Assembly (NCBI GenBank): GCA_014879655.1
Contig: JACSRS010000076.1
Coordinates: forward strand, 1-45,555
Direction: 5' to 3'
Source of the DNA: Burkholderiaceae bacterium
GTDB lineage: Bacteria > Pseudomonadota > Gammaproteobacteria > Burkholderiales > Burkholderiaceae_C
Length of the DNA stretch: 45,555 nucleotides
Shown here: positions 19,801 through 25,902 of the stretch, piece after piece
Numbering within the stretch: the first letter of the stretch is position 1
Layout of the letters: each line of letters begins with the position of its first letter
Program-made: the position numbers and the translations under genes
The notes under the pieces: model-generated
Database searches by the model: none
Told to the model about the DNA's origin: nothing
Seen by the model: the letters and a program-made list of their open reading frames with translations, nothing else

Positions 19801-19908
19801 TTCGACAGCGACCCGTCGGGTGGTGTTACGGCTTCCCTGGTGTTGATCGGTACCGTCAGCCTCACCGGTGGAAACTTCGGTGACCTGGGTTCAGCCAACT
19901 TCGTCTGA
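13849..19908 (+). CDS. giant RTX/DUF4214 protein, probable surface-layer (S-layer) protein secreted by type I system
   Basis: 2019 residues, acidic, no N-terminal signal peptide and apparently almost free of cysteine. Residues about 5-125 hold two DUF4214-type half-repeats (LYKAYLAYFGRPPDLTGLGY and INAIYNNLFNRDAEPAGLEY). Residues about 180-285 resemble a Calx-beta/Ig-like sandwich (VNEGGTVVFTVVTTN, LLTEGNETMTM). Calcium-binding RTX nonapeptides (GGxGNDxUx, e.g. AGAGNDTFVG, GAGNDTVLTG, SGNDVISV) cluster near residues 300-330, 605-880 and 1340-1675. The last 340 residues lack RTX repeats and end hydrophobically (LTGGNFGDLGSANFV), as expected for an uncleaved C-terminal type I signal. Codons are strongly C-ending, a sign of high expression. 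Its own promoter, strong RBS and terminator, plus a downstream exporter and O-antigen genes, mirror Caulobacter RsaA. A large adhesin is the main alternative. Confidence 0.87.
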   Translation: MAAISTPDLYKAYLAYFGRPPDLTGLGYFSNKTEAEVIATFSASPESQNLFGSLPIPQQINAIYNNLFNRDAEPAGLEYWTTQLTLGNITLAEASMAILRGAQGTDAQTVTAKYNAQVAFTDALDTSAEIAAYSGTEAADDGRAFLATVDYQNIPTNAEVQAAVLVATTPNPPVTPVPTLDIAVSSTTVNEGGTVVFTVVTTNVAAGTTYVYNLDGVSAADIVGGNLSGTVVIDSTGKGYVTVGVTSDLLTEGNETMTMVIGSSTSVGVTIEDTSVTPPPPPVVDQTYVLTVNADVIHAGAGNDTFVGTQNTLQLGDSLFGGEGNDTLDLSISGSGSYVNGFATDSVETVKVKSLSTSDSTLDVSDVKGPVTLMSNETDGASLTFHDVQSINATNIVVVDTDESHTFQYDVGNSASNNDVAEIAVQEMRAGSFITLENNGTPGQSFVDQIILDSAVRADPGVQPSNTFKNDMGLRAGDDLDTLTIVGDADLLITNVLDQNISLVDAHAHTGAQGVNSEVQNIIGNHWELELDMSNSNDGQPFAADGVAEVTVRGSQGDNKIDFGSNNGHDAGTTHNNKIVDFNGGAGVQDIDSSAFVGNDWLRTGSGEASVNSGAGNDTVLTGALNDVVIAGAGNDMLVDQGSTSNLFNHGNIYNPWYSSNGNQFDLGAGNDNLTVLGNSNNTVSAGDGNDVISVAGSVVDGFANDQVFTNVISNYDLGNGNDQITIGDSYREGQIDFWAGSRGSNYVSGGAGNDAISIFRDGDQTVMAGEGNDVVRIIQDENQYSSDHFDGTTRDGNHYVDLGDGNDNLLITGRSNTLLTTVVIGGSGNDVVRIDQDHELNADLGTGNDSLQLRAEDLQSDDTIDGGAGYDTIILSNTTYGVQTGQVLASETRKVSHVEQFNLLDAGIVLTVTDNLVDTADNKTLTVDTTGSSYNGDVTLPIALPNTLFQGMLWNTYSLWDVTNNLTSNLVAERTPNPDPLLAGNSSNDLVFFVYAPNVFVPAQTVDLTALNTVDYTFVLTGGGLRDIVIVDEDALSTDLYLNFDGGAGAGGADAREGWAFTDTLQVVNGANMTVQDLENVFDMEIIDLVSTLNASQTWNVELDNHVINQPTGTNVLTIRVDPTVPAGSNVYVTFSEDDVNLATNDVIVERNANVNVYVVIRDSNGNEVVHLVTEDQYNRTVDAFEFANTGFHVIVNSQLLFTTSSDNLFGNDGSNTFIATSINQVQNSDIVDGNVYVIDPDNVTVVPGDDSSDDFDTVELQFAVANQNDNLWEQLNDVSIWDVEQIRFNTQNQVQMNGLGGEDFAIGLEYLTTGIASDRLLNMERSGLVFTLNAGNDYLSVSDYGDFQRGSFYATVSGGEGRDTVVGSMGNDVLTLGLVEAVNAGSGDDSVYFSTGGTMLENSIGGNDGDVSVDMGMGEDYLQLDNNGTNGTVTVWNAEDIQGGAGMDTIVAYINASSTYGSGTASMEIYGANDDDHITAFGTSGTSVSVWGENGNDTINVDTSNPGSGYGFSNYVYVSGGSGNDVINVGSSSPAYVEVDGDNGNDVINVFASQFADVDGGSDNDVISVTVGTTIWGNSVDADASVGGGSGNDDLTVRVQDDATVWGGSGNDVISVTSDNDIANGSGSAGSYVYGEAGNDTISVFSPNDTDTPFTITGGQGNDLIQLGGNRNGVDTLMFGNIAYSAYQVASNDQGLDHITGFQFENSIVGGDPVPLTQDFMNFSAFLGNTINTANEIVVAGTWTRGTTEVANTAAGNSIVVLSAPAGSNYVLDANDFSVNLPNTIQLNDNSRAVVVVGQDQTGSGSGISDFDVYYVQDIDSGAGQTWAVTKVADVQGATRVGISEVLDNLTAGLADAMVVTPTNTTINAGNDLNDLTVVWTDHVTTGVSVINFDPQISGAPNHEDMFDFFAGSNNFFDAGTLFFDVNVNSNTVYLINNDANPVGDVSTSGAGGDKFVISNGDDAILLAASSNGSTTANVYHMFDSDPSGGVTASLVLIGTVSLTGGNFGDLGSANFV

Positions 19909-19981
19909 TTGACTGAATTCGGTATCAGTTCGACCTCAATGACCTGATACCGGCTCAACGTTCAAGCAAGACGGACCCTCG

Positions 19982-20021
19982 GCCCCCACCTCTCACAAAG
20001 AGGTGGGGGCTGATTTTTTTT
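19982..20021 (+). terminator. rho-independent terminator of the S-layer-like gene
   Basis: A perfect 12-bp stem (arm GCCCCCACCTCT at 19982-19993, loop CACAA, complementary arm 19999-20010) is followed by TGA and eight Ts (20014-20021). It is the strongest terminator in the window. The small protein gene begins 14 bases after it, so that gene depends on read-through or a separate promoter. Confidence 0.95.
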
Positions 20022-20034
20022 GAAAGTGAAAACC

Positions 20035-20283
20035 ATGCCCAACATCAAGATTGACGGACAAGACTACGACGTCGACAAGCTGCCCGAAGAGGCTCGCAAG
20101 CGCCTGGAAATGCTCGCGTTTGTCGACCGACGAATCCAGGAACTCCAGCGTGAAATGATGGCCATGCAGACGGCGCGCAATGCCTATGCGGGATCCTTGA
20201 AGGAGGTGATGCCGGCGCCAGCCGCTGCAGCACCTGCAGGCTTGCCGCCCGGCGACACGATCCGGTTCAACACGCCCGGTTGA
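20035..20283 (+). CDS. small coiled-coil protein (DUF6447-like)
   Basis: 82 residues. Residues 1-20 (MPNIKIDGQDYDVDKLPEEA) form a short beta segment of the type seen in a small family I recall as DUF6447. Residues 20-60 are a charged helix likely to form a coiled coil (VDRRIQELQREMMAMQTARN), and the tail is Ala/Pro-rich. Function is unknown. ATG 20035 is chosen because the upstream in-frame TTG (20020) falls in the terminator's T-run. The gene sits directly behind the S-layer-like gene and its terminator, so a small amount of read-through would express it at a low fixed ratio. A role as secretion chaperone, assembly factor or regulator for the giant protein is a guess from position only. Confidence 0.72.
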   Translation: MPNIKIDGQDYDVDKLPEEARKRLEMLAFVDRRIQELQREMMAMQTARNAYAGSLKEVMPAPAAAAPAGLPPGDTIRFNTPG

Positions 20284-20395
20284 CGGCGTCTGTCGGCGGG
20301 TTGGCTGCCGGCGTATCCTTGATCATTGACATTGACCCGTTGCGCTCTGCGCGCGCAGCGGCTGCGTCCGAGAGTGCTTCCATCCTGACACCCGC

Positions 20396-21655
20396 ATGAA
20401 CATCCTGCTCGTCCATCAGAACTTCCCCGGCCAGTTCAGGCACCTCGCGCCCGCGCTGGTCGCCGACCCGCGCCACCGCGTCGTGGGTTTCACCATGAGT
20501 GCGGCCAGTTCGCCGCCGGGCATTCAGATGGTTCGGTACAAGCCGGGCCGGGGCAACACGCCCGGTGTGCACCCCTGGGTGTCCGACATCGAAAGCAAGG
20601 TCATCCGGGGTCATGTGGCTTTCAAGGCCGGCTGCAAGATGCGTGACGAGCACGGTTTTCAGCCGGACGTGATTTTTGCCCACCACGGCTGGGGGGAGTC
20701 CCTGTTCCTGAAAGAGGTCTGGCCTAAGGCCAGGGTGCTGATCTACTGCGAGTGGTACTACCCGCTGCACGGCGCCGATGTCGGCTTTGATCCGGAGTTC
20801 CTGAAGAACGATGCCGAGTCCTTGTGCAGGCTGCGCATGAAAAACACGCACAACCTGCTGTGCATGGAAGAAGCCGACGCCGGCATTTCACCCACCGAAT
20901 GGCAGGCCAGCACGCACCCCGCCTGGTTTCGTCCCCGCATCCGGGTGATTCATGACGGGGTCGACACCCGCCGCATTGCGCCCAATCCGCAGTTGCAAAA
21001 TCTCAAGCTGACCATACCGGCCGATGATGCCTGCCAGATCGCTGGCGGTGAAGTGGTGCTGAACCGGGGCGACGAGATCATCACCTTCGTCAACCGCAAT
21101 CTCGAACCGTACCGTGGCTACCACATCTTCATGCGTGCGTTGCCCGAGCTGCTGCGCAGGCGCCCCAAGGCTCGAGTGGTGATCGTGGGCGGCCACGGCA
21201 CCAGTTACGGCGCATGGCCGTCTCGCGGCACCTGGAAACAGATCTTTCTGGACGAGGTGCGCGGGGGGCTTGACCTGTCGCGCGTGCACTTCGTGGGCAA
21301 CCTGCCTTACAGCAGTTTCATTGGCCTGCTGCAGTTGAGCACAGTCCACACTTACCTGACCTATCCGTTTGTGCTGAGCTGGAGCCTGCTCGAGACCATG
21401 GCCTGCGAGGGCGCGATTGTTGCCAGCGATACGGCACCGGTGCGCGAAGTCATCACCGAAGGCGAGACCGGCCGGCTGGTCGACTTTTTCTCTCCTGGCG
21501 AACTGACCGACCGCATCTGCGAATTGCTCGACGACCCTGCCCAGCGCGCGCGTCTGGGCCGGCAGGCCCGCCAGCGGGTGGTTGAACGTTATGACCTGAA
21601 CAGCATCTGTCTGCCGGCGCAGATTGCGCTTGTCAACGAACTGGCACAGGGCTGA
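20396..21655 (+). CDS. GT4-family glycosyltransferase
   Basis: 419 residues with a GT-B fold. The N-terminal domain opens MNILLVHQNFPGQFRHLAPA; the C-terminal donor-binding domain has EPYRGYHIFMRALPELLRRR, VVIVGGHGTSYG, a GNLPYSSFIGLLQ acceptor-side segment and the SWSLLETMACEGAIVAS motif with the conserved Glu that binds the nucleotide sugar. No membrane segment is seen; a cytoplasmic or peripheral enzyme is expected. It follows the small DUF6447-like gene by 112 bases and ends convergently with the adenylate-forming homologue. Acceptor is unknown: O-antigen sugars or glycosylation of the S-layer-like protein both fit the position. Confidence 0.87.
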   Translation: MNILLVHQNFPGQFRHLAPALVADPRHRVVGFTMSAASSPPGIQMVRYKPGRGNTPGVHPWVSDIESKVIRGHVAFKAGCKMRDEHGFQPDVIFAHHGWGESLFLKEVWPKARVLIYCEWYYPLHGADVGFDPEFLKNDAESLCRLRMKNTHNLLCMEEADAGISPTEWQASTHPAWFRPRIRVIHDGVDTRRIAPNPQLQNLKLTIPADDACQIAGGEVVLNRGDEIITFVNRNLEPYRGYHIFMRALPELLRRRPKARVVIVGGHGTSYGAWPSRGTWKQIFLDEVRGGLDLSRVHFVGNLPYSSFIGLLQLSTVHTYLTYPFVLSWSLLETMACEGAIVASDTAPVREVITEGETGRLVDFFSPGELTDRICELLDDPAQRARLGRQARQRVVERYDLNSICLPAQIALVNELAQG

Positions 21656-21676
21656 CGCACCCGGCAACCGGCCAAT

Positions 21677-21699
21677 CTGCCGCAGGGCGGCTGCGGCAG
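21677..21699. terminator. hairpin between convergent genes
   Basis: CTGCCGCAG (21677-21685) and CTGCGGCAG (21691-21699) form a perfect 9-bp stem with a five-base loop, located between the convergent stops of the glycosyltransferase and the adenylate-forming homologue. There is no T-run on either strand, so it may act as a weak bidirectional terminator or mRNA end stabiliser. Confidence 0.5.
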
Positions 21700-21715
21700 G
21701 TTCGGGGGAACAGGG

Positions 21716-23242
21716 TCAGGCAGCGCCCGTCGGCACCGGGCCAGCGCCGGGTGCGTTGACCGGCGTCAGGGCCCGGCGCATGGCTTCGGCTGTGGCGCCT
21801 GCCAGTTTGTCGCGCAGCACCGCACCGTCCTTGCCGCGGGGCAGGGCGCCCACCCGCACCAGGTGAAACGGCAGCAGTTCAAACGGCAGTTCGGCAATGC
21901 GGCGCTTCAGTGCCTTCATGTCCTCGCCGGCACCCCCGGCAAAAACAACCACCGGCATGCTGCGCGCCCCGGGCAGCGGCTGCGACAGCACGCAAACTTC
22001 GTCCACCCCTTCCAGTTGGGCAATGGCTTCTTCAATCTCGCCGCGGGTGACCGGCTTGGTGGGTGCTTGCGACCTGGCGGCTGCCTGGGCCAGCGCGGCA
22101 TCCACGCCAGTGACGTGCAGCAGGCCATCCTCCGTGACCGTGCCCTGCAGGCCGGTGGCGCTCCACTGATCAGCCTCCCCGGCAGCCGCAGCGGTCGTAC
22201 CCGTGGCCGCTGGTGTGTGCAATTGCAGGCTGCCAGCCTGACCCGTGGGGCAGACTCGGCCCTGGGGGTCGACGGCGCGAATCGTCACGCCGGTCACCAC
22301 GCGCCCCATCGCCTGCGGATGCGCGGTCAGGTCGTCCACCGTGCCGGCGCAGAACACGCCAACCTCGGCGGTCGACAGCAGCAACGTGACCGACTCGGCC
22401 AGCAGTGCCTGGGCCTGCCGGGCACGGTCCACCGGCAACGGGCCGCCGGCGACAAACAGGCGCCGTTGCGCGCGGCCTGCTTCGGGGCTGCCGGCTGCCG
22501 CCGTCAACGCCGGCTCCAGCTGGTTGCGCGCCAGCAGCACACAGTCGGGCTGCAGGCGTTCCAGCACCTCGGGCAACGGCACTTGATCGGGCCCGATCAG
22601 CACGGCGCCGCCGACGTGCCAGGTCGCCAGCATGCATTCCTGCGCCAGCGGCGCGGCCATGGACAAGCGGCCCAGAAACCGCGTGGTCGACGTCAGGCCG
22701 CACTGCCGGGCGGCAGCCGCCAGGCGCGCCTCCAGCGCGGCGTCGTCCAGCACCACCGCGCGCACCTTGCCGGCCACCAGCGCGCCCGACAGCATGGCCA
22801 CAGCCGCCGTTGCCGCTGCCACATCGGGCGCAGGCAGACCGACCACCTTGCGCGTGATCTGCAAGGTCTTCAGGGTGTCGGCGTTGACGGAAATGGCCGG
22901 TACGCCAGCCAGCCGGGTCAGACCGGCGCCTTCGATGGCCAGGGTGTGCACGCGCCCGCCAGGCAGCGCGTGCAGATCGGCCACCGGCTGGCCGCCCAGC
23001 ACCACGGCGCGGGCGCCGATGCGCAACGCACCGAGCAGAAACACCGCCTGCCACAGCGTGGACTGCGGCAGACCCAGCCCCAGCCAGTCGCCCGGCTGCA
23101 CGCCGTTCTTCATCAGCAGGGCTGCAGCAGCATCGACACGCTGACTCATCAGCTCGTAGCTGATCGGCCCGTCGCCCCCGATCACGGCGGGCGCGTCAGG
23201 GTTTTGCAGGGCTTGGCGGGCGATGAAATCGGCAATGGGCAT
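21716..23242 (-). CDS. adenylate-forming (AMP-binding) enzyme homologue with degenerate active site
   Basis: 508 residues from ATG 23242, preceded by a GGAGA ribosome site. The overall plan is that of acyl-CoA synthetases: N-terminal PIADFIARQALQNPDAPAVI, GVQPGDWLGLGLPQS, then a large domain and a small C-terminal domain (RGEIEEAIAQLEGVDEVCVL). Three hallmark motifs are altered. The Ser/Thr/Gly phosphate loop reads LSGALVAGKVRAVV, the TGD motif reads TGL, and the C-terminal PRxxxGK reads PRGKDGAVLR, so the catalytic Lys is Ala. It is therefore probably not a normal ligase. It is divergent from the TnpB-like gene that opens the secretion operon. A binding or regulatory role, or decay to a pseudoenzyme, are both possible; no frameshift is seen. 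Confidence 0.72.
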   Translation of the reverse strand: MPIADFIARQALQNPDAPAVIGGDGPISYELMSQRVDAAAALLMKNGVQPGDWLGLGLPQSTLWQAVFLLGALRIGARAVVLGGQPVADLHALPGGRVHTLAIEGAGLTRLAGVPAISVNADTLKTLQITRKVVGLPAPDVAAATAAVAMLSGALVAGKVRAVVLDDAALEARLAAAARQCGLTSTTRFLGRLSMAAPLAQECMLATWHVGGAVLIGPDQVPLPEVLERLQPDCVLLARNQLEPALTAAAGSPEAGRAQRRLFVAGGPLPVDRARQAQALLAESVTLLLSTAEVGVFCAGTVDDLTAHPQAMGRVVTGVTIRAVDPQGRVCPTGQAGSLQLHTPAATGTTAAAAGEADQWSATGLQGTVTEDGLLHVTGVDAALAQAAARSQAPTKPVTRGEIEEAIAQLEGVDEVCVLSQPLPGARSMPVVVFAGGAGEDMKALKRRIAELPFELLPFHLVRVGALPRGKDGAVLRDKLAGATAEAMRRALTPVNAPGAGPVPTGAA

Positions 23243-23401
23243 GGGGTGTCTCCAGCGGGTCGGGTAAAGCCCGATTGTAGGAGGGCGCTCCCGCAAGCCG
23301 CCCGGCAGGCGCACAGAGGACAAGGCCATTGGTGTCGGCCATGCCCGCTTTTGAAGTCGCGCGCGGGGCCCATGCACGGCCACCGAACGCGGGGCCAACA
23401 G

Positions 23402-23418
23402 TTGTTGCGGCGCAACAA
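23402..23418. promoter_or_regulatory. palindromic operator candidate in the divergent promoter region
   Basis: TTGTTGCG (23402-23409), one central base, CGCAACAA (23411-23418): perfect 8-bp arms, 17 bases overall. It lies 74 bases before the TnpB-like start and 160 bases before the divergent adenylate-forming homologue, the right place for an operator serving one or both genes. The binding protein is unknown; the sequence is not a Crp site. Confidence 0.5.
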
Positions 23419-23457
23419 TTCTTGCTGCCGGACAAAATATCAGCCGCGTTTCAAAAA

Positions 23458-23496
23458 TTCATATAGGAAGCGGCTACACTTCGGTTCCTATATGAA
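23458..23496. repeat. perfect inverted repeat overlapping the TnpB-like start codon
   Basis: TTCATATAGGAA (23458-23469) and TTCCTATATGAA (23485-23496) are perfect complements with a 15-base centre; the A at 23457 and T at 23497 extend the arms to 13. The ATG start (23492-23494) lies inside the right arm and an AGGAAG lies in the left arm and loop edge. As RNA it would fold into a hairpin that hides the start codon; as DNA it would be a wide operator. A relic of a transposon-end hairpin is a third option. No other ribosome site is visible before the ATG. Confidence 0.75.
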
Positions 23497-24124
23497 TATT
23501 GTGATTCGCCTGCCGCTGAACACCAACGCCGAGCAGCACGCCCGCCTGCTGGCGTTGCAGCAGGCGTTTGCGCAGGTCTGCAACGCCATCACACCGGTTG
23601 TCTCGCAAACGCGGGTGTGGAACCGGGTGGCCCTGCACCACATGTTGTACAAGCAGCTGCGCGAACAATTCCCGGCGCTGGGCTCGCAACTGGTGTGCAA
23701 CGCGATCTACGCCGTCAGCCGGGTCAGCCGTTCGGTCTACCAGCATCCGGCCAGCCCGTTCAACCTGTCGCGCCTGCCGGCGGGCGCTTTGCCCACCATG
23801 CGTTTTGTCGACACCTCGCCGGTCTATTTCGACCGGCACACGCTCAGTTTTCGCGACGGCAAGCTGTCGCTGTTCACGCTCGACGGCCGCATGCGCTTCG
23901 ACCTGACGCTCAAACCCGCTGAAGAAGCCGCGTTTCGCGAAGGCAAATTGCGCGAGGTCATGCTGTCGCGCGAGGCGGGTGGGCGTTTTGTGCTGCGCTT
24001 CACGTTGGGCGACCCGCAAGCGCCCGATGCTGACGAGCCCGAAGAAGCGGCGCTGGCCGAAAAAACCGCTGCGCCATCCGGCAGCGAGATCCCTGAATAT
24101 GTCCTGGTCGAGGAAGTTGAATGA
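23492..24124 (+). CDS. TnpB-like N-terminal-half protein lacking the RuvC nuclease, first gene of the type I secretion operon
   Basis: 210 residues. Three blocks fit the N-terminal (WED/REC) half of IS200/IS605 TnpB proteins: residues 5-35 (RLPLNTNAEQHARLLALQQA, then FAQVCNAI), residues 41-82 (WNRVALHHMLYKQLREQFPA, then LGSQLVCNAIYAVSRVSRS) and residues 111-172 (VYFDRHTLSFRDGKLSLFTL, GR, then REVML...GRFVLRFTL). In TnpB the last block is followed by RuvC-I with its catalytic Asp. Here the chain instead ends in a 38-residue acidic tail (about 12 Asp/Glu), so no RuvC, zinc finger or nuclease is present. No tnpA is nearby. Its stop overlaps the ABC gene start (ATGA), a sign of functional coupling. 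Probable exapted RNA- or DNA-binding module; actual role unknown. Confidence 0.75.
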   Translation: MNIVIRLPLNTNAEQHARLLALQQAFAQVCNAITPVVSQTRVWNRVALHHMLYKQLREQFPALGSQLVCNAIYAVSRVSRSVYQHPASPFNLSRLPAGALPTMRFVDTSPVYFDRHTLSFRDGKLSLFTLDGRMRFDLTLKPAEEAAFREGKLREVMLSREAGGRFVLRFTLGDPQAPDADEPEEAALAEKTAAPSGSEIPEYVLVEEVE

Positions 24125-25878
24125 AGCCCCAAGCCCCACCGTCTGAATTGCGTGACGCGGTCACCCCGCTGCGCCCGTACTTCCGCAAAGCCATCATCTT
24201 CAGTCTGGTCGCCAGCCTGCTGCTGCTGGCGCCCACTGTCTACATGCTGGAGGTCTACGACCGTGTGGTCAACAGCCGCAGCCACATGACGCTGGCCATG
24301 CTGACCCTGCTGGTGCTGGGTGCCTACGTGGTGATGGAGGTGCTTGACTGGGCCCGCGGCGAGGTGATGGCGGAGGCCGGCCGCAAGCTGGACCAGAAGC
24401 TGTCGCAACGGACATTCCACGCGGTGTTCGACGCCAACCTCAAACGCCAGCCCGGTGGTGGCGTGCAGCCGTTCAACGACTTGCGCGTGCTGCGCGACTT
24501 TCTCACCAGCCCCGTGCTGGCAGGGGCCATGGAGGCGCCAACCGCCTTTGTGTTTCTGATCATCGTGTTTTCCATCAACCCGGCGCTGGGCTGGGCGGCC
24601 ACCGTGGGCGCCATCGTGGTGGCGGCGCTGGCCTGGCTGAACGAAAAGGCCACGCTGGAGCCCCTGCAGGAAGCCAACAAGACCAATGCGGCGGCTCAGT
24701 TGTATGTGGATGGCACGCTTCGAAATGCCGAAGTGATCGAGTCCATGGGCATGCTGCGCAACATCCACCGCCGCTGGGTGGCGCGCCAGCGCGAGTTTCT
24801 GGGACTGCAGGCCGTCGCGTCCGACCGCGGCGCCAGCTACCAGTCGATCTCCAAATACGTCCAGCTGACGCTGAACTCGGCCATGCTGGGCATGGGTGTG
24901 TGGTTGCAGCTCAAAGGGCATTTCACGGGCTCGGGCGGCATGATGATCGTCGCCGCCACACTGGGCGGCCGCATCCTGGCGCCCATCGTGCAGATCGTCT
25001 CGCAGTGGCGCACGGTGGTTACCGCGCGGGATGCCTGGACCCGCATGGACGGGTTCCTCGCCGCGCATCCGCCAAAGCCGGATGCCATGCTGCTGCCGCC
25101 GCCCCGCGGTGCGCTGCTGGTCGAAAGCCTGGTGGCCGGTGCGCCGGGCAACAACGCAGCCATCATCAGGAACGTGGCGTTCGCCCTGCCACCCGGCGAG
25201 GTGCTGGCCGTGGTCGGGCCGTCGGCGTCGGGCAAGACCACGCTGGCCCGCCTGCTGGTGGGGCTTTGGCCGGCCGCTTCGGGCAAGGTCCGCCTTGACG
25301 GTGCCGATGTCTTTACCTGGGACAAGACTGCGCTCGGGCCGTACATCGGCTACCTGCCGCAAGGCGTCGAACTGTTCGAAGGCACGCTGGCCGAGAACAT
25401 CGCGCGCTTCGGCGACGTCGACATGAAGAAGGTGCAGGCCGCTGCCGCCGCCGTGGGTCTGCACGAACTGATCGAGTCGCTGCCACAGGGTTATCAGAGC
25501 CCGGTCGGTCGCGACGGCTCCAGCCTGTCGGGTGGCCAGCGTCAGCGCGTGGCGCTGGCCCGGGCCATCTACGGTGACCCGGTGTTCGTGGTGCTCGACG
25601 AACCCAATTCCAGCCTCGACGAATCCGGCGACGCTGCGCTCGCGCAGGCCATCACCCTGATGAAGAGCCGGGGCACCTCCTTTGTGGTGATGACGCACCG
25701 CACCAGCGTGCTGGCCGTTGCCGACAAGATGCTGGTGCTGCGCGACGGCGTGCAACAGGCGTTCGGCCCGCGCGACGAAGTGCTGGCAGCCCTGGCCAAG
25801 ATGGCCCAGCAGGCCCAGCAACCCGCGCCGCGCCGCGATGGTCCCGCGCCCGCAAGCCGCGTCCCCGTTGCCGTCTGA
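24121..25878 (+). CDS. type I secretion ABC transporter (PrtD-like), first copy
   Basis: 585-residue fused permease-ATPase of the inner membrane. There is no N-terminal C39 peptidase domain, as in PrtD/RsaD exporters of RTX proteins. Membrane domain spans about residues 20-310 (TVYMLEVYDRVVNSRSHMTL). The ATPase has Walker A GPSASGKTT (about 366-374), signature LSGGQRQRVALARA (about 469), Walker B VFVVLDEP and switch MTHR, so all catalytic motifs are intact. Start codon overlaps the TnpB-like stop; a second, paralogous ABC gene follows after 24 bases. Expected to recognise the C-terminal signal of the giant RTX protein and energise its export. Confidence 0.94.
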   Translation: MKPQAPPSELRDAVTPLRPYFRKAIIFSLVASLLLLAPTVYMLEVYDRVVNSRSHMTLAMLTLLVLGAYVVMEVLDWARGEVMAEAGRKLDQKLSQRTFHAVFDANLKRQPGGGVQPFNDLRVLRDFLTSPVLAGAMEAPTAFVFLIIVFSINPALGWAATVGAIVVAALAWLNEKATLEPLQEANKTNAAAQLYVDGTLRNAEVIESMGMLRNIHRRWVARQREFLGLQAVASDRGASYQSISKYVQLTLNSAMLGMGVWLQLKGHFTGSGGMMIVAATLGGRILAPIVQIVSQWRTVVTARDAWTRMDGFLAAHPPKPDAMLLPPPRGALLVESLVAGAPGNNAAIIRNVAFALPPGEVLAVVGPSASGKTTLARLLVGLWPAASGKVRLDGADVFTWDKTALGPYIGYLPQGVELFEGTLAENIARFGDVDMKKVQAAAAAVGLHELIESLPQGYQSPVGRDGSSLSGGQRQRVALARAIYGDPVFVVLDEPNSSLDESGDAALAQAITLMKSRGTSFVVMTHRTSVLAVADKMLVLRDGVQQAFGPRDEVLAALAKMAQQAQQPAPRRDGPAPASRVPVAV

Positions 25879-25902
25879 CCCCCTGTTCCAGAAACTGAAA
25901 TC

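Noticed and set aside
21863-23491. The TnpB-like reading frame stays open for about 540 codons upstream of ATG 23492.
   Set aside because: That part is antisense to the adenylate-forming homologue, is low-complexity Arg/Gln/His-rich, and includes the divergent promoter region. The TnpB-like similarity begins exactly at 23492.
23458-24124. A live IS200/IS605 element.
   Set aside because: There is no tnpA, no RuvC domain, no zinc finger and no right end. The 3' end overlaps the ABC gene start, which argues for a resident gene.
24000-24140. A guide-RNA scaffold at the 3' end of the TnpB-like gene, as in active TnpB systems.
   Set aside because: The region is coding for the acidic tail and the ABC protein N-terminus, with no evident hairpin array or element end. 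An RNA elsewhere cannot be excluded.
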